Positions 46,163-55,912 of a stretch of 64,000 bases of DNA are shown here, one piece after another. The stretch spans positions 1,231,418 through 1,295,417 of the forward strand of contig NZ_CP009687.1 of the NCBI RefSeq assembly GCF_001042715.1, in the 5' to 3' direction. Every line of letters begins with the position of its first letter. The first letter of the stretch is position 1. The stretch is from Clostridium aceticum (GTDB taxonomy: Bacteria > Bacillota > Clostridia > Peptostreptococcales > Natronincolaceae). Position numbers and translations under genes: made by a program. The notes under the pieces were generated by a model. That model worked only from the letters and a program-made list of their open reading frames with translations, did not search any database and was not told the origin of the DNA.

Positions 46163-46203
46163 AAATCATGATGCTGATAGTGTTTAGATAACTATCAGCA
46201 TCA
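46163..46203 (-). terminator. Terminator of the XRE-HD operon
   Basis: TGATGCTGATAGT (46169-46181) and ACTATCAGCATCA (46191-46203) form a perfect 13-bp stem. On the minus strand it is followed by TGATTTTTT. Confidence 0.85.
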
Positions 46204-46238
46204 CGTAGAAAATTTATAATTTTGTTTAATAAGATTTT

Positions 46239-46802
46239 TTATATCCCAGCAAGCTCAAGTTCAGTTGCAGCTTCCTTCATGCCTTCAATTGTCCAAAGAA
46301 TGACTGTGTCTAAATCCATATCTATCATTTCACAACCAGCAAGAATAACTTCGCGATCTACACCAGCGGCAAAACTCTTTGATTTGAATTTTTTCTTTAC
46401 TGACTTAACTTCAAGTTCTAATATACTTTTATCTGGTCGCATTAAAACCGCCGCTGTTATCAGCCCTGTAAGTTCATCGATTGCATACAATACCTTTTCC
46501 ATTTTACGGGTAGGTTCTACATCGATACAGATATTCCATCCATGGGAGATGACTGCATGAATGATATCATCATCGACCCCTTCTTTTTCTAAAATTTCTT
46601 TGCTCTTATGACAATGTTCATCTGGGTAAAGCTCATAATCAATGTCATGTAGAAGGCCAACAGCACCCCAGTAATCTTCATCTTCATTATTTTTTCTAGC
46701 GAAATAACGCATTACAGCCTCTACAGCAAGGCCATGGGTGATCAATGACTTGGTTTTATTGTACTTTGTTAGTAATTCATAAGCATGTTCTCTGGTTATC
46801 AT
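46239..46802 (-). CDS. HD-domain phosphohydrolase
   Basis: 187 residues of a compact HD domain. The metal site is in LLHDIDYELYPDEH, with additional histidines in HGLAVEAVM, HCHKSKE and ISHGWN. It hydrolyses a phosphorylated or nucleotide substrate that is not evident. The motif TGLITAAVLMRPDKS is typical of clostridial HD proteins often annotated as HDIG. It lies 21 bases after the XRE-cupin regulator, so one transcript is likely. Confidence 0.88.
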   Translation of the reverse strand: MITREHAYELLTKYNKTKSLITHGLAVEAVMRYFARKNNEDEDYWGAVGLLHDIDYELYPDEHCHKSKEILEKEGVDDDIIHAVISHGWNICIDVEPTRKMEKVLYAIDELTGLITAAVLMRPDKSILELEVKSVKKKFKSKSFAAGVDREVILAGCEMIDMDLDTVILWTIEGMKEAATELELAGI

Positions 46803-46823
46803 AGGTTAAACCTCCTTGAAATT

Positions 46824-47381
46824 TTAAATGATGTCGTATAAGTAATGGATGAGTAGAACAAAGCGGGCAACTTCTACACCTGCATTATAATAGCAATGGG
46901 CTGTATCAGCATTAAACTTAATAGCTTGTCCTTTTTTTACTTTATCTACTTGGTTGTTATGTTCAATAGTGATTTCCCCATCAAAAACGATAATATACTC
47001 TAACGTACCTTTTGGATGGGGTTCCCCCGGTGCTTTGCAGGTTGGTTGAAGTGTCATTTCATACATTTCGAAGTTTCGTTTTGAATCAAATGGGAAAAAT
47101 GGACAACATTCATAAAGTCCATCATCACTGAGCATCAGTGCTATTTGACTTTTATCAATAACACGGGTTTCTACCTCTGGCAATTGGATAAGTACTGAAA
47201 AAGGGACCTTAAGGCCATTTGCAATTTTCCACACGGTTGTAATGGTTGGATTAGCATCACCACGTTCAATCTGGCCTAACATACTTTTACTTACCCCGGT
47301 AACTTCTGCTAATTTTTCTATTGTCAGATTTCTAGAATTTCGAACTTTTCTTATATTTTCTCCTACAGCCGCGTTGATCAT
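46824..47381 (-). CDS. XRE-family regulator with cupin domain
   Basis: 185 residues: an N-terminal helix-turn-helix (LTIEKLAEVTGVSKSMLGQI) and a C-terminal cupin (GTLEYIIVFDGEITIEHNNQ and FNADTAHCYYNAG). Such XRE-cupin proteins repress operons in response to small metabolites, such as aldehydes or amino-acid-derived ligands. The start at 47381 follows GTGGAGG; an upstream ATG (47411) would add ten residues. The palindrome 46 bases upstream is a likely operator for autoregulation (inference). Confidence 0.9.
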   Translation of the reverse strand: MINAAVGENIRKVRNSRNLTIEKLAEVTGVSKSMLGQIERGDANPTITTVWKIANGLKVPFSVLIQLPEVETRVIDKSQIALMLSDDGLYECCPFFPFDSKRNFEMYEMTLQPTCKAPGEPHPKGTLEYIIVFDGEITIEHNNQVDKVKKGQAIKFNADTAHCYYNAGVEVARFVLLIHYLYDII

Positions 47382-47426
47382 TGAAAGAAGCCTCCACGAG
47401 TTAATGTACAATATAATGACTAAAAA

Positions 47427-47442
47427 GTTTAATATATTAAAC
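47427..47442. promoter_or_regulatory. Palindrome upstream of the XRE-cupin gene
   Basis: GTTTAATATATTAAAC is a perfect 16-base palindrome 46 bases before the start of the XRE-cupin gene. It fits an autoregulatory operator. Confidence 0.55.
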
Positions 47443-47556
47443 CAATATTATAAAATATGTTACACCAATAAAAATAGTATGTCAAGAAAAAACTTGAAAT
47501 ATATAAGCAAAAGTGTGAAATGCTGGAAAACTATATTTAAATAGGAGGGACTTCTT

Positions 47557-47574
47557 ATGGTAAAATACTTCTAA
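47557..47574 (+). CDS. Five-codon leader ORF before the BceRSAB-like operon
   Basis: ATG GTA AAA TAC TTC TAA encodes MVKYF with a near-ideal AGGAGGG seven bases upstream. Its stop codon lies inside the left arm of a 12-bp hairpin (47569-47607). That arrangement resembles ribosome-mediated attenuation leaders of antibiotic-response genes. Translation is not proven. Confidence 0.5.
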   Translation: MVKYF

Positions 47575-47607
47575 TGAGTTATTTTTTCTATAAGAAACTC
47601 ATTAGAA
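47569..47607 (+). promoter_or_regulatory. Leader hairpin after the five-codon ORF
   Basis: TTCTAATGAGTT (47569-47580) and AACTCATTAGAA (47596-47607) are perfect arms. TTCTTAT of the leader region (47552-47558) could alternatively pair with ATAAGAA in the loop and right arm (47590-47596). It is not followed by a U-run, so it is not a standard terminator. Confidence 0.55.
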
Positions 47608-47659
47608 TTAACTTAAGTCATATGATAAGAAACTATAATTATTATAAGGAGCGGAAGTT

Positions 47660-48334
47660 ATGTATAAAATATTGATTATTGAGGATGATCATACCATATC
47701 GTCTATTATTGAAAAAGAGTTAGAAAAATGGGGATATAAGACCTCCAGAATTGAGGAATTTCATGATATACTTGGGGACTATGCCTCTTTTGAGCCCCAC
47801 CTTATACTTATGGATATCAACTTACCCTATTATGATGGATTTTATTGGTGCGGAAGAATTAGGCAGTTATCTAATGTCCCTATTATTTTTATTTCCTCTA
47901 GGGATACAGACGGTGATAAGATACGGGCGATTTCACAAGGAGGAGATGATTATATTGAAAAGCCTTTTTCTATAGATTTACTGATTGCTAAGGTACAGGC
48001 TATATTACGGAGAAGCTATTCTTATAGCGATCAAACGCTAAATATATTACAGCACAAGGATATGTTGCTGGATGTAGAACACTTAAAAGTATTTTATAGG
48101 GAAGAAGAAGCAGCTCTTACCCGAAATGAGGGAAGGATATTGACAATGTTGATTAGGAATCATGATAAAGTTGTAAGTCGTACCCGTTTGATGAAGGCAT
48201 TGTGGGATGATGAGAGTTTTGTAGATGATAATACCTTGACAGTAAATATAAATCGCTTACGCAGAAAATTACAAGCCATTGGTTTAGAGGGATATGTGAA
48301 AACCATTAAAGGAGAAGGGTATAGATTAATATGA
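47660..48334 (+). CDS. OmpR-family response regulator (BceR-like)
   Basis: 224 residues: a receiver with D52 in LMDINLPYYDG and lysine in YIEKPFSIDLL, and a winged-helix DNA-binding domain with LTRNEGRILTMLIRNHD and TLTVNINRLRRKLQ. It is the transcription factor partner of the BceS-like kinase whose gene overlaps its end (4 bases). By family it should activate the downstream ABC genes in response to a peptide antibiotic, though which one is unknown. Confidence 0.93.
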   Translation: MYKILIIEDDHTISSIIEKELEKWGYKTSRIEEFHDILGDYASFEPHLILMDINLPYYDGFYWCGRIRQLSNVPIIFISSRDTDGDKIRAISQGGDDYIEKPFSIDLLIAKVQAILRRSYSYSDQTLNILQHKDMLLDVEHLKVFYREEEAALTRNEGRILTMLIRNHDKVVSRTRLMKALWDDESFVDDNTLTVNINRLRRKLQAIGLEGYVKTIKGEGYRLI

Positions 48335-49359
48335 AATTTACTGAGTATTTAAAGGAGCGGTGGATTGTCTATGGTTTTATCATCATTGCTTTTGTTTTTG
48401 CTGCTGTAATTTATAGATTGGACACAAACTTTAATATAACAGCATCCAATGCCAACTATATTTTAGTAGCCTGGCTATTGATGTTTATATGTTTTATAGG
48501 GATTGACTACAGCATATTTAATCATCGTGTAGAAAATTTTAAGAAATATTGTCAGTTAAATGCTTCTTCAGAGGATATGGAGGATTTCAGTTATCCTCTA
48601 GATAGGGAATATGCTGAATTGGTATATAGTATAGCCACCCAATATGAAAAGTATAAATTGGATATACATAACAAGGCATCAGAGGAATTAGAGTTTATTA
48701 CAAGATGGCTTCATGATGTTAAGGTGCCTATTTCTGCTGCAAGACTTATACTGGAAAACCATGAAAGTGATATTCCAGGTGATTTTTATAAAGGTATGTA
48801 CAAAGAAATATTTGCAATAGAGGAGTCAGTACAAAGAATTTTTTATGAAATAAAGTCAAATAGTCTCCATGATGATTATAAAATAGCAAAAGTAAGTACC
48901 CAAAGGTTAATTGCTCAGGCATTGAAGGGATATTCTAACTTCTTTAGTTATAAGAAGATTAAGATTTTCTTTATAGGTGAAAATTATGATGTTCTGACGG
49001 ATGAAAAGTGGAGTGGCTATGTGTTATCCCAAATCATATCCAATGCTGTAAAGCATACACCGATTGAAGGGAAAATAACCATCACAACTGAAAGAAAGGG
49101 AGATGAAACCATCATATCCATAAAAAATACTGGACAAGGAATCCTTCAAAAGGATATAGGACAGATATTTCGTAAGGGATACACCTCTTCTGAAGAGAGA
49201 AGTGGTATGAAGGCCACCGGCTATGGGCTATATCTTTCAAAAAAACTGAGCAATATGCTAGGACATAGACTCTTAGTAGAATCTCAATATGGTAAGTATG
49301 CTGCTTTTCATTTAGTTTTTATAGAAAAGGAAACATTGCATCATGTGACAAAAATGTAA
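48331..49359 (+). CDS. Intramembrane-sensing histidine kinase (BceS-like)
   Basis: 342 residues. Two helices (about 11-30 and 38-58) with almost no extracellular loop, typical of BceS kinases that sense through their ABC transporter. Phospho-accepting H128 is in TRWLHDVKVPISAARL. The ATPase has NAVKHTPIEG, NTGQGI and TGYGLYLS. It overlaps the response-regulator gene by four bases (ATGA). The partner transporter is encoded immediately downstream. Confidence 0.93.
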   Translation: MKFTEYLKERWIVYGFIIIAFVFAAVIYRLDTNFNITASNANYILVAWLLMFICFIGIDYSIFNHRVENFKKYCQLNASSEDMEDFSYPLDREYAELVYSIATQYEKYKLDIHNKASEELEFITRWLHDVKVPISAARLILENHESDIPGDFYKGMYKEIFAIEESVQRIFYEIKSNSLHDDYKIAKVSTQRLIAQALKGYSNFFSYKKIKIFFIGENYDVLTDEKWSGYVLSQIISNAVKHTPIEGKITITTERKGDETIISIKNTGQGILQKDIGQIFRKGYTSSEERSGMKATGYGLYLSKKLSNMLGHRLLVESQYGKYAAFHLVFIEKETLHHVTKM

Positions 49360-49452
49360 GATGAAAGAGGGAAAATGTAAGATGATTCGATTTTGCTGAG
49401 CCTAGGATTAAAATATAATTATCTTAAGAATAATTATATGGAGGGAAGAGCA

Positions 49453-50211
49453 ATGGAAATATTAAAAGTAGAAAACATTAGTAAAGTATACGGAAGCAAA
49501 AAAAGTTTTAAGCAATACACTGCACTTAAAAATATTAGCTTTGAAGTAAGTGAAGGGGAATTTATAGGGGTGATGGGAGCATCTGGATCGGGAAAAACCA
49601 CCCTTCTAAATATTTTAGGAAGTATTGATAAACCCACAAGTGGTAGATACATGATGAATGGAAAGGATATTGCAACCCTAAAGAAAAATGAGTTGGCTGC
49701 CCATAGAATCAATCATATAGGTTTTATTTTTCAGGACTATAACCTTTTGGAAACCATGACGTTGAAGGAAAATATTTTATTACCCTTGGCTTTGAAGGGG
49801 TGCAAGGCAGATATCATGGAAGAGAAACTTTTTCGCTTCGCTAAGGACTTAGGAATTATAGAAGAGCTTGATAAGTATCCCTATGAGGTTTCTGGAGGTC
49901 AACAACAGCGGGCTGCTGCATGTCGTGCTTTAATTACCAATCCTAAGATGATACTTGCTGATGAACCTACCGGCAATCTTGATTCTAAATCAGGCAAAGA
50001 TCTGCTGACTCTTTTAAGCTTTATCAACCAAGAGTACAAAGCAACTATTTTAATGGTGACCCATGATGTATTTGCCGCCAGTTATTGCCAAAAGATTTTA
50101 TTTATTCGTGATGGGGAAATCTACAATGAATTGTATGCAGGAGATAGCAAAAAGAAATTTTTTGATGCCATCATAGAAGTAATGAGTGTTCTTGGGGGGG
50201 AGGGAAAATGA
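49453..50211 (+). CDS. ABC transporter ATP-binding protein (BceA-like)
   Basis: 252 residues. Walker A GASGSGKTT, Q-loop FQDYNLLETMT, signature VSGGQQQR, Walker B ILADEPTGNLDS and the switch H in VTHDVFAA. The MacB/LolD/BceA family pattern is clear. The start is taken at 49453, following GGAGGG. It overlaps the permease gene by four bases. With the permease it likely expels or releases a cell-wall-active peptide and signals to the BceS kinase. Confidence 0.94.
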   Translation: MEILKVENISKVYGSKKSFKQYTALKNISFEVSEGEFIGVMGASGSGKTTLLNILGSIDKPTSGRYMMNGKDIATLKKNELAAHRINHIGFIFQDYNLLETMTLKENILLPLALKGCKADIMEEKLFRFAKDLGIIEELDKYPYEVSGGQQQRAAACRALITNPKMILADEPTGNLDSKSGKDLLTLLSFINQEYKATILMVTHDVFAASYCQKILFIRDGEIYNELYAGDSKKKFFDAIIEVMSVLGGEGK

Positions 50212-52190
50212 AACTTACCACATTAGCCCTTCGAAATATAAGGCAAAGTTTTTCAAAATATATGATGTATTTCTTCTCACTAAGTTTCAGTGTTTTTACA
50301 GCCTATTCTTTTCTTGCCTTGATGCAGAATCACCAAGTAATCATGGCCTTTACCCATGATAATAGATACAAATCGATGTTAGCTAGTTTCGGTGTAATCA
50401 TCATGGTGTTTGTGATGTTCTTTTTAATAAGCTCTAATAATAGCTTTATTAAGGCAAGGAAAAAGGAAATTTCAACTTATGCTTTGTTTGGGATGACAAA
50501 TAGCAAGATAGGTAAATTACTTTTTATAGAAACCATGATGGTTGGTTTTACAGCTCTTGTTATAGGAATTGGGGCGGGAATATTTTTTTCAAAATTAACG
50601 GCAATGGTTTTGTTGGATATTTCTTTGGCGGCTTTTACTGGAGATATAAATTTTAGTTTGGATTTAAAGGCGATTTATATAACTGTGTTATTATTCTTAA
50701 CAATATTTTCTCTTATGGGTTTATCGGGACTGTGGGTAATTTGTAGGTTTGAACTGGTGGATCTATTTAAAGGAGAGAAGGTATCTGAGGGAAAGTCAAA
50801 GGGATCTATTACCCTATTGATTTTATCAGTTTTATTCATAGGCGCTGGGTATTATCTAGCCTCTAGTAGTAATCCACAAAGGGTGGTAATGGCGGCGATA
50901 CCTATTCTAATTCTTGTTATTGTAGGAACTTATCTTTTCTTTTGGGGGGGTCTGCCAAAGGTATTGCATCTGGTAAAAAGTGATAAGAACAATTATTATA
51001 AAGGCGTGAACTTGATAGCAACATCAGCTTTTTCTCATAGGATGAAGTCTATAGCCTCTGTTATGGCTACCATCGCTGTCTTATCGGCAGTAGCCACCAC
51101 TGCCATTGCAACTGGATTTACTCTTTATCGAAACATAGAAAAAAACACCTATGATATGGTTGGCTATGACATGTATTTTTATGGGGGGCAGGAAGAACTG
51201 CTGAAGGAGGTTTATGATGCCTTTGAAAGATATAATATTGCTGGTATAGAAAGTTATACTACCGAAAGATATCAGGCAGTTCCTCAGATGCAAACCATTA
51301 TGATAGAGGGACGAGCGTATCTTTCAAGTGAGAATGATTATTTTCGAGTGTATTCTGAATCCGTTTATAACAAACTAATTTCTTTGTCAAGAAGCCAATT
51401 AAAGGTACTTCAAATCAATCCCGGTGAAGCAGTATATATACAGGCTTTTAATACTGTATCCAATAGCAGTAAAATCATTGAAAAAGCAGTTCTTGGAGAA
51501 AATTTGACTTTTTCTGATAGAGAAGTAAAGATTAACGCTGTATTAAATTCCAGCACATTATCCTTTGGGGCAATGCATATTATTGTCTTAAATGATAATG
51601 AATTTGCAGCACTCCTCCAACAAGGGGATATTACAAATAGGAAAGAAAGCGGCGAACCCTATGATCAGGTAAGTGTTTTTAGATATATAGATCCTCTGCA
51701 AAACCATGATTTTCATGGTGCATTAGGAGAACTTTTAAGGGGAAGGGTAGGAAGCTATAGGATCGCCTACCATCATTATGTGGAATCACTGGAGATCTTC
51801 GGGCTAGTATGCTTTATTGGTTTCTTTATGAGTGGGGTATTTATGTTGATGACGGCAAGTCTTTTATATTTTAAACAGGTCATGGCGGCAGAAGAGGAAC
51901 GTCATCAGTATAAAATGCTTAGGAAGATCGGTATGGATAGTGAAACTGAGAAAAGGGTAATTGCTAAGAGATTGCTGCCGGTTTTTTTGATACCTCTTTT
52001 ACTGGGGATTCTCCACAGTATATTTGCTATGAAGGCGGCAGATACTATGGTGTTTTCTAATATGATAGCGGTGGACAATTCTTACCTTGCCGTGCTTGCC
52101 TTTTCTGCTGTGATGTATGGTGCTTATGGCATTGTATACGGCATATTCTATTTTATTACAAAGGGGCAGTATAGCAAAATCCTCCGATAG
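50208..52190 (+). CDS. ABC transporter permease (BceB-like, FtsX domains)
   Basis: 660 residues with about ten membrane helices and a large extracellular domain (about 300-510), matching BceB-type permeases. The N-terminus FSKYMMYFFSLSFSVFTAYSF and the FtsX segments (KARKKEISTYALFGMT, then RHQYKMLRKIGMD) fit the family. The large extracellular loop senses peptide antibiotics. It is translationally coupled to the ATPase. Confidence 0.93.
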   Translation: MKLTTLALRNIRQSFSKYMMYFFSLSFSVFTAYSFLALMQNHQVIMAFTHDNRYKSMLASFGVIIMVFVMFFLISSNNSFIKARKKEISTYALFGMTNSKIGKLLFIETMMVGFTALVIGIGAGIFFSKLTAMVLLDISLAAFTGDINFSLDLKAIYITVLLFLTIFSLMGLSGLWVICRFELVDLFKGEKVSEGKSKGSITLLILSVLFIGAGYYLASSSNPQRVVMAAIPILILVIVGTYLFFWGGLPKVLHLVKSDKNNYYKGVNLIATSAFSHRMKSIASVMATIAVLSAVATTAIATGFTLYRNIEKNTYDMVGYDMYFYGGQEELLKEVYDAFERYNIAGIESYTTERYQAVPQMQTIMIEGRAYLSSENDYFRVYSESVYNKLISLSRSQLKVLQINPGEAVYIQAFNTVSNSSKIIEKAVLGENLTFSDREVKINAVLNSSTLSFGAMHIIVLNDNEFAALLQQGDITNRKESGEPYDQVSVFRYIDPLQNHDFHGALGELLRGRVGSYRIAYHHYVESLEIFGLVCFIGFFMSGVFMLMTASLLYFKQVMAAEEERHQYKMLRKIGMDSETEKRVIAKRLLPVFLIPLLLGILHSIFAMKAADTMVFSNMIAVDNSYLAVLAFSAVMYGAYGIVYGIFYFITKGQYSKILR

Positions 52191-52300
52191 AAAATTGCAT
52201 TAAAGTCTTAGGACAACAAAGATAAATACTATATTTTACACTTCTTTACTAAAATATTTGCTTGTATAGAGATCAAACACTATATACTGGAAGTAAATGC

Positions 52301-52350
52301 AGCTATAATTCAGAGGAATAAAAACGCCCCCTGAATTATAGCTTATTTTA
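52301..52350. terminator. Bidirectional terminator
   Basis: AGCTATAATTCAG (52301-52313) pairs perfectly with CTGAATTATAGCT (52331-52343), followed by TATTTTATTTTT. It lies between the BceB-like and EcsB-like genes, overlapping the latter's stop codon. Confidence 0.9.
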
Positions 52351-53614
52351 TTTTTATAGAAAGCAATTTAATTTGTAGATGAATAATGAAAATTGCTAAA
52401 ATTACTGCTCCCAGCAAGTCTAGAAGTGGGTGTAGAAAGGCACCTGTAAGAAAAATAATGAATGCAGTTTGCACAAGCAAACAAATACTTAATGCTATGA
52501 TGGAGCCCAATTTCATTGCAAACACTTTATCCTGAAAACTAAAGGGATAAATTTTAAGCCAAATATCTTCTCTTAAACGAAGCCACAAGGATAATAAAAA
52601 GTCTCCAAGAATATAGGCAGTAAATACAATACCTATAGCACTGACTTTTTTTATATCCTCCATATCTGTTACCCACAAATATCTACGAGATAGATATTCT
52701 CCTGCAAAAATAGCTGTCATAATTTTTATCAGTAAAGACAGATTTCCTTGTCCCCTTTGCAGGACCCTAAAGTAGAGAAGTAGTAGAGATCCTTTCTTAG
52801 TAAAGGGGATTTGTTTTCTACCACTAAGAAAAGAGAAGGTTTTTTTTCTGGTGTTTTTCTTCTCTCTAGAACTTTCTCCTAAAAAAAACTGTAAATGCTG
52901 CACCCTTGTGTTGACATCTTTACTAATTAACCTCTGCCAATCAATAGAAACTTTATCTTTTATAATAAGGGACAGGATAAATAGTATCAACAACAAGATA
53001 AATAAAGTGATGAGTAGAGGTAAATTCAGCGTTTCTAGAGAATGTTTAGATATTGAATAGCCTAGAAGAAAAATAGAAAATCCAGAAAGCATCTGTTGTA
53101 CTATTCTTCTTTTCCATTTTCCTCGTTGGTTTTCTACAATAAATTTAAAGTTCATTAGGCTCAGCTTAAATAAGGTGCCACAAAGCCATACAGCTATATA
53201 GATTTTTCTATCCATAGAATAATGGTATCTATAAAATAAATACCCAAAACTCCAAAAAAGTGTCCATACCCCTGTATAAAGCAACATACTAGCTCTATGG
53301 GAATATTTAAGAAATGCTTTTCCAATAATATTTAATGGAGAAAAAAACACTTCATCGGCTTCTTTTAGATACCCCCTCAGTTGACCCTGTACTAAACTTA
53401 CTACTACTAACAGATCTATGGAGATTTTCCACAAAGTATTATTTTCCTTTAAAAACCCACTTAATACCAAGGGATAAACAGCATAGCTTGCTAAGCCCAG
53501 CAGTAGTATTGTATAGATAAGAATAACCCAATCCACCTGAAAGCGAATAAAACGATAATGCAATTTAAGTAAATGTTTTATTCTTTTTTTCCAAATACCT
53601 AGAACAGCATTCAT
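52343..53614 (-). CDS. EcsB-like ABC transporter permease
   Basis: 423 residues with about ten hydrophobic helices and a basic N-terminus (WKKRIKHLLKLHYRFIRFQVDW), matching the EcsB family. Ecs transporters in Bacillus affect secretion, competence and membrane-protein processing. It overlaps the ATPase gene by four bases, so the two form one operon. Substrate unknown. Confidence 0.82.
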   Translation of the reverse strand: MNAVLGIWKKRIKHLLKLHYRFIRFQVDWVILIYTILLLGLASYAVYPLVLSGFLKENNTLWKISIDLLVVVSLVQGQLRGYLKEADEVFFSPLNIIGKAFLKYSHRASMLLYTGVWTLFWSFGYLFYRYHYSMDRKIYIAVWLCGTLFKLSLMNFKFIVENQRGKWKRRIVQQMLSGFSIFLLGYSISKHSLETLNLPLLITLFILLLILFILSLIIKDKVSIDWQRLISKDVNTRVQHLQFFLGESSREKKNTRKKTFSFLSGRKQIPFTKKGSLLLLYFRVLQRGQGNLSLLIKIMTAIFAGEYLSRRYLWVTDMEDIKKVSAIGIVFTAYILGDFLLSLWLRLREDIWLKIYPFSFQDKVFAMKLGSIIALSICLLVQTAFIIFLTGAFLHPLLDLLGAVILAIFIIHLQIKLLSIKIK

Positions 53615-54348
53615 GCTTGATCCTCCACCAACTGATCATATATATCACTCAAGCTTCCCTGAGGTAGATTTGTTTGTTTCCTCAATGCTTCTAAAGTTCC
53701 AAGGGTTACTACTTTTCCCTGATTAAATAATATAAAACGATCACAAATTTTCTCTGCTGTATCTAAAACATGGGTACACATCAAAACACCTGCCCCCTCG
53801 TTTTTTTTATGTTGAATCATGTCAATAAAAGCACGAATTGCTTTAGGATCTAACCCCACGAAGGGTTCATCGACAATATAAATAGAGGGTGCATAAAGAA
53901 AAGCACACATAATCATGACTTTTTGTCGCATACCTTTGGAAAAAGCATTAGGAAAATGATGCTGTTTGTCTTCTAGCCAAAAGGTTTTTAGTAACTGTTT
54001 TTTTCTTTCTTCAAAGACTTCTGGATTCACCCCATGGGACATAGCAGTAAACTCTAAGTGTTCTAGCAAAGTAAGCTCATCATACAGTAGGGGGATTTCT
54101 GGTATATATGCAATTTTTTCATTCATTTGACTTAAAGATTTCTTTATACTTACTCCATCAATGATTACTTCGCCAGAAAGAATTGGTAGAATACCTAAGA
54201 TGCTTTTAATGATCGTTGTTTTTCCAGCACCGTTGGGGCCAATTAAACCAACAATTTCTTCATTTTGTACATTAAAGGAAACCTGTTTAAGAATAACTTC
54301 ACTATCATATCCAGCGGATACTGACTTCAATTCCAGCAAATTCATCAT
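53611..54348 (-). CDS. EcsA-like ABC transporter ATP-binding protein
   Basis: 245 residues. Walker A GPNGAGKTTI, signature FSKGMRQK, Walker B IYIVDEPFVGLDPKA and the switch H in CTHVLDTA. It is EcsA-like by its partner and its signature. An AGGTGAG site precedes the start. It is first of the pair with the EcsB-like permease. Confidence 0.88.
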   Translation of the reverse strand: MMNLLELKSVSAGYDSEVILKQVSFNVQNEEIVGLIGPNGAGKTTIIKSILGILPILSGEVIIDGVSIKKSLSQMNEKIAYIPEIPLLYDELTLLEHLEFTAMSHGVNPEVFEERKKQLLKTFWLEDKQHHFPNAFSKGMRQKVMIMCAFLYAPSIYIVDEPFVGLDPKAIRAFIDMIQHKKNEGAGVLMCTHVLDTAEKICDRFILFNQGKVVTLGTLEALRKQTNLPQGSLSDIYDQLVEDQA

Positions 54349-54382
54349 CTCACCTCCGTTTGTTTTATTAACTACCCACTAT

Positions 54383-55051
54383 CTATAATTCCCGTTTTCT
54401 GTAAATTAAAAAGGAAATGTTTATTGAGATGAAAGTAATGATAGCTGCTATTGCTAAAAATAAGCTTCCTAAAAGCATAGCTGAGTGACCTGGTGCTAAA
54501 CTTATCATCATCTTTGCTATAGGATGATGAGGATTACCTACAATCAAAGGTATTAAACTACTGGGACCGAAGAAAAATAGAAAAAAGATAAACATATTAA
54601 AGTACTTGGTTTTAATATAACCAAATTTGAAGTAAAAAGGGAGATAGAAGGCTATCAGTAACCATGTACTAAAAAGTCCCATAATGATATCGCCGTAGGT
54701 AATCATGTGAATTTTCCCTAAAAGCAGTCTAGATAAAATACTTCCTAGTAGCATCATCATAAAAAGATTAATGATAGAAAATAGGATAGCGGAAATATAC
54801 TTTGCAGTGACAATTTCTCTTCTACTGATAGGGAGACTATTGAATATGATCTCTGTTTTATTTTTATCATCATTAGCACATCCCGTTTGAATAAAAATAT
54901 AAGTAGTTGCCACTATCCCCATAATATAAGCCGTAGGTGCTAAGCCTCCCCCGCCTCTGCCAAAGACAAAGAAAATAAACATGCCATATAATATTGCAAA
55001 TAAAAAAGATTTTTTTTGTATAATTGCTTCTTTGAAAATTAAACTAAACAT
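54383..55051 (-). CDS. ABC-2 type transporter permease of a YtrA-type operon
   Basis: 222 residues with six hydrophobic helices and the ABC-2 segment CANDDKNKTEIIFNSLPISRREIVTAKY near residue 60. It overlaps the preceding ATPase gene by eight bases. The gene order (GntR, ATPase, permease) matches small YtrA-regulated operons. Substrate unknown, possibly peptide antibiotics. Confidence 0.85.
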   Translation of the reverse strand: MFSLIFKEAIIQKKSFLFAILYGMFIFFVFGRGGGGLAPTAYIMGIVATTYIFIQTGCANDDKNKTEIIFNSLPISRREIVTAKYISAILFSIINLFMMMLLGSILSRLLLGKIHMITYGDIIMGLFSTWLLIAFYLPFYFKFGYIKTKYFNMFIFFLFFFGPSSLIPLIVGNPHHPIAKMMISLAPGHSAMLLGSLFLAIAAIITFISINISFLIYRKREL

Positions 55052-55910
55052 TGATTTTCCCCCTTACTGTGTAAACCATGATATCCTCTAATGTCGGTAT
55101 TTCGTAAATAACAGAATCTTTTAAAACACTTTTTTTAATTACTTCTTTCTTTACTAAGGCCTCAAATCCGAAGTTATGCTGTTTTAATCCGATAAACTGG
55201 TTTATAATATTCTCTGTTAAGGCACTTGTATCTCCTTTAATAATTTGATAGGATTCGATGATTTCGTCCTTTGCTTGACTAAAGACTAGTTTTCCATCGT
55301 TGATAAAGGTGATATAATCCGCAATTTTATCTAAATCTTTTGTAATATGTGTAGAAAATAGAATGCTTTTTCTTTCATCCTGAATAACCTCATAGAGCAT
55401 ATCCAGTAGCTCGCTTCTGACAATAGGGTCCAAACCAGAAGTAGGCTCATCCATAATGATAAGCTCAGCATCGTGAGATAAAGCCAGTGCTAAAGAATAC
55501 TTCATCTTCATTCCTTTAGATAATTCTTTTACTTTCAATTTTAAAGATAAATTAAATTGTTTCATATATTTTTCAAAAATAGTTTCATTCCAATTTTTAT
55601 AAAAAGGAGCAATGATTTTTTTCATCTCATTTAAGGTAAGTTCCTCATAAAAATAATTCTCGTCATAGACAAAACCTATTTTTTCTTTAATTTCCTTTTC
55701 GTACTTGAGATGATCTTTGCCAAAGATTTCAATTTTTCCTGCATCCGTCTTTATCAGATTCATAATAGCTTTAATAGTGGTGCTCTTACCTGCACCATTA
55801 GGTCCTATAAACCCCATAATATATCCAGGCTCTAGAGAAAAGTTTATTCCTTTTAAGGAAAATCCATCATAACTTTTGCACAAATTCTTCACTTCTAAAA
55901 TATTTTCCAT
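55044..55910 (-). CDS. ABC transporter ATP-binding protein of a YtrA-type operon
   Basis: 288 residues. Walker A GPNGAGKSTT, signature LSKGMKMK, Walker B LIIMDEPTSGLDP and the switch H in FSTHITKDL. A C-terminal extension of about 70 residues is typical of ABC-2 exporter ATPases. It follows the GntR gene after two bases and overlaps the permease gene. Confidence 0.93.
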   Translation of the reverse strand: MENILEVKNLCKSYDGFSLKGINFSLEPGYIMGFIGPNGAGKSTTIKAIMNLIKTDAGKIEIFGKDHLKYEKEIKEKIGFVYDENYFYEELTLNEMKKIIAPFYKNWNETIFEKYMKQFNLSLKLKVKELSKGMKMKYSLALALSHDAELIIMDEPTSGLDPIVRSELLDMLYEVIQDERKSILFSTHITKDLDKIADYITFINDGKLVFSQAKDEIIESYQIIKGDTSALTENIINQFIGLKQHNFGFEALVKKEVIKKSVLKDSVIYEIPTLEDIMVYTVRGKINV

Positions 55911-55912
55911 TA

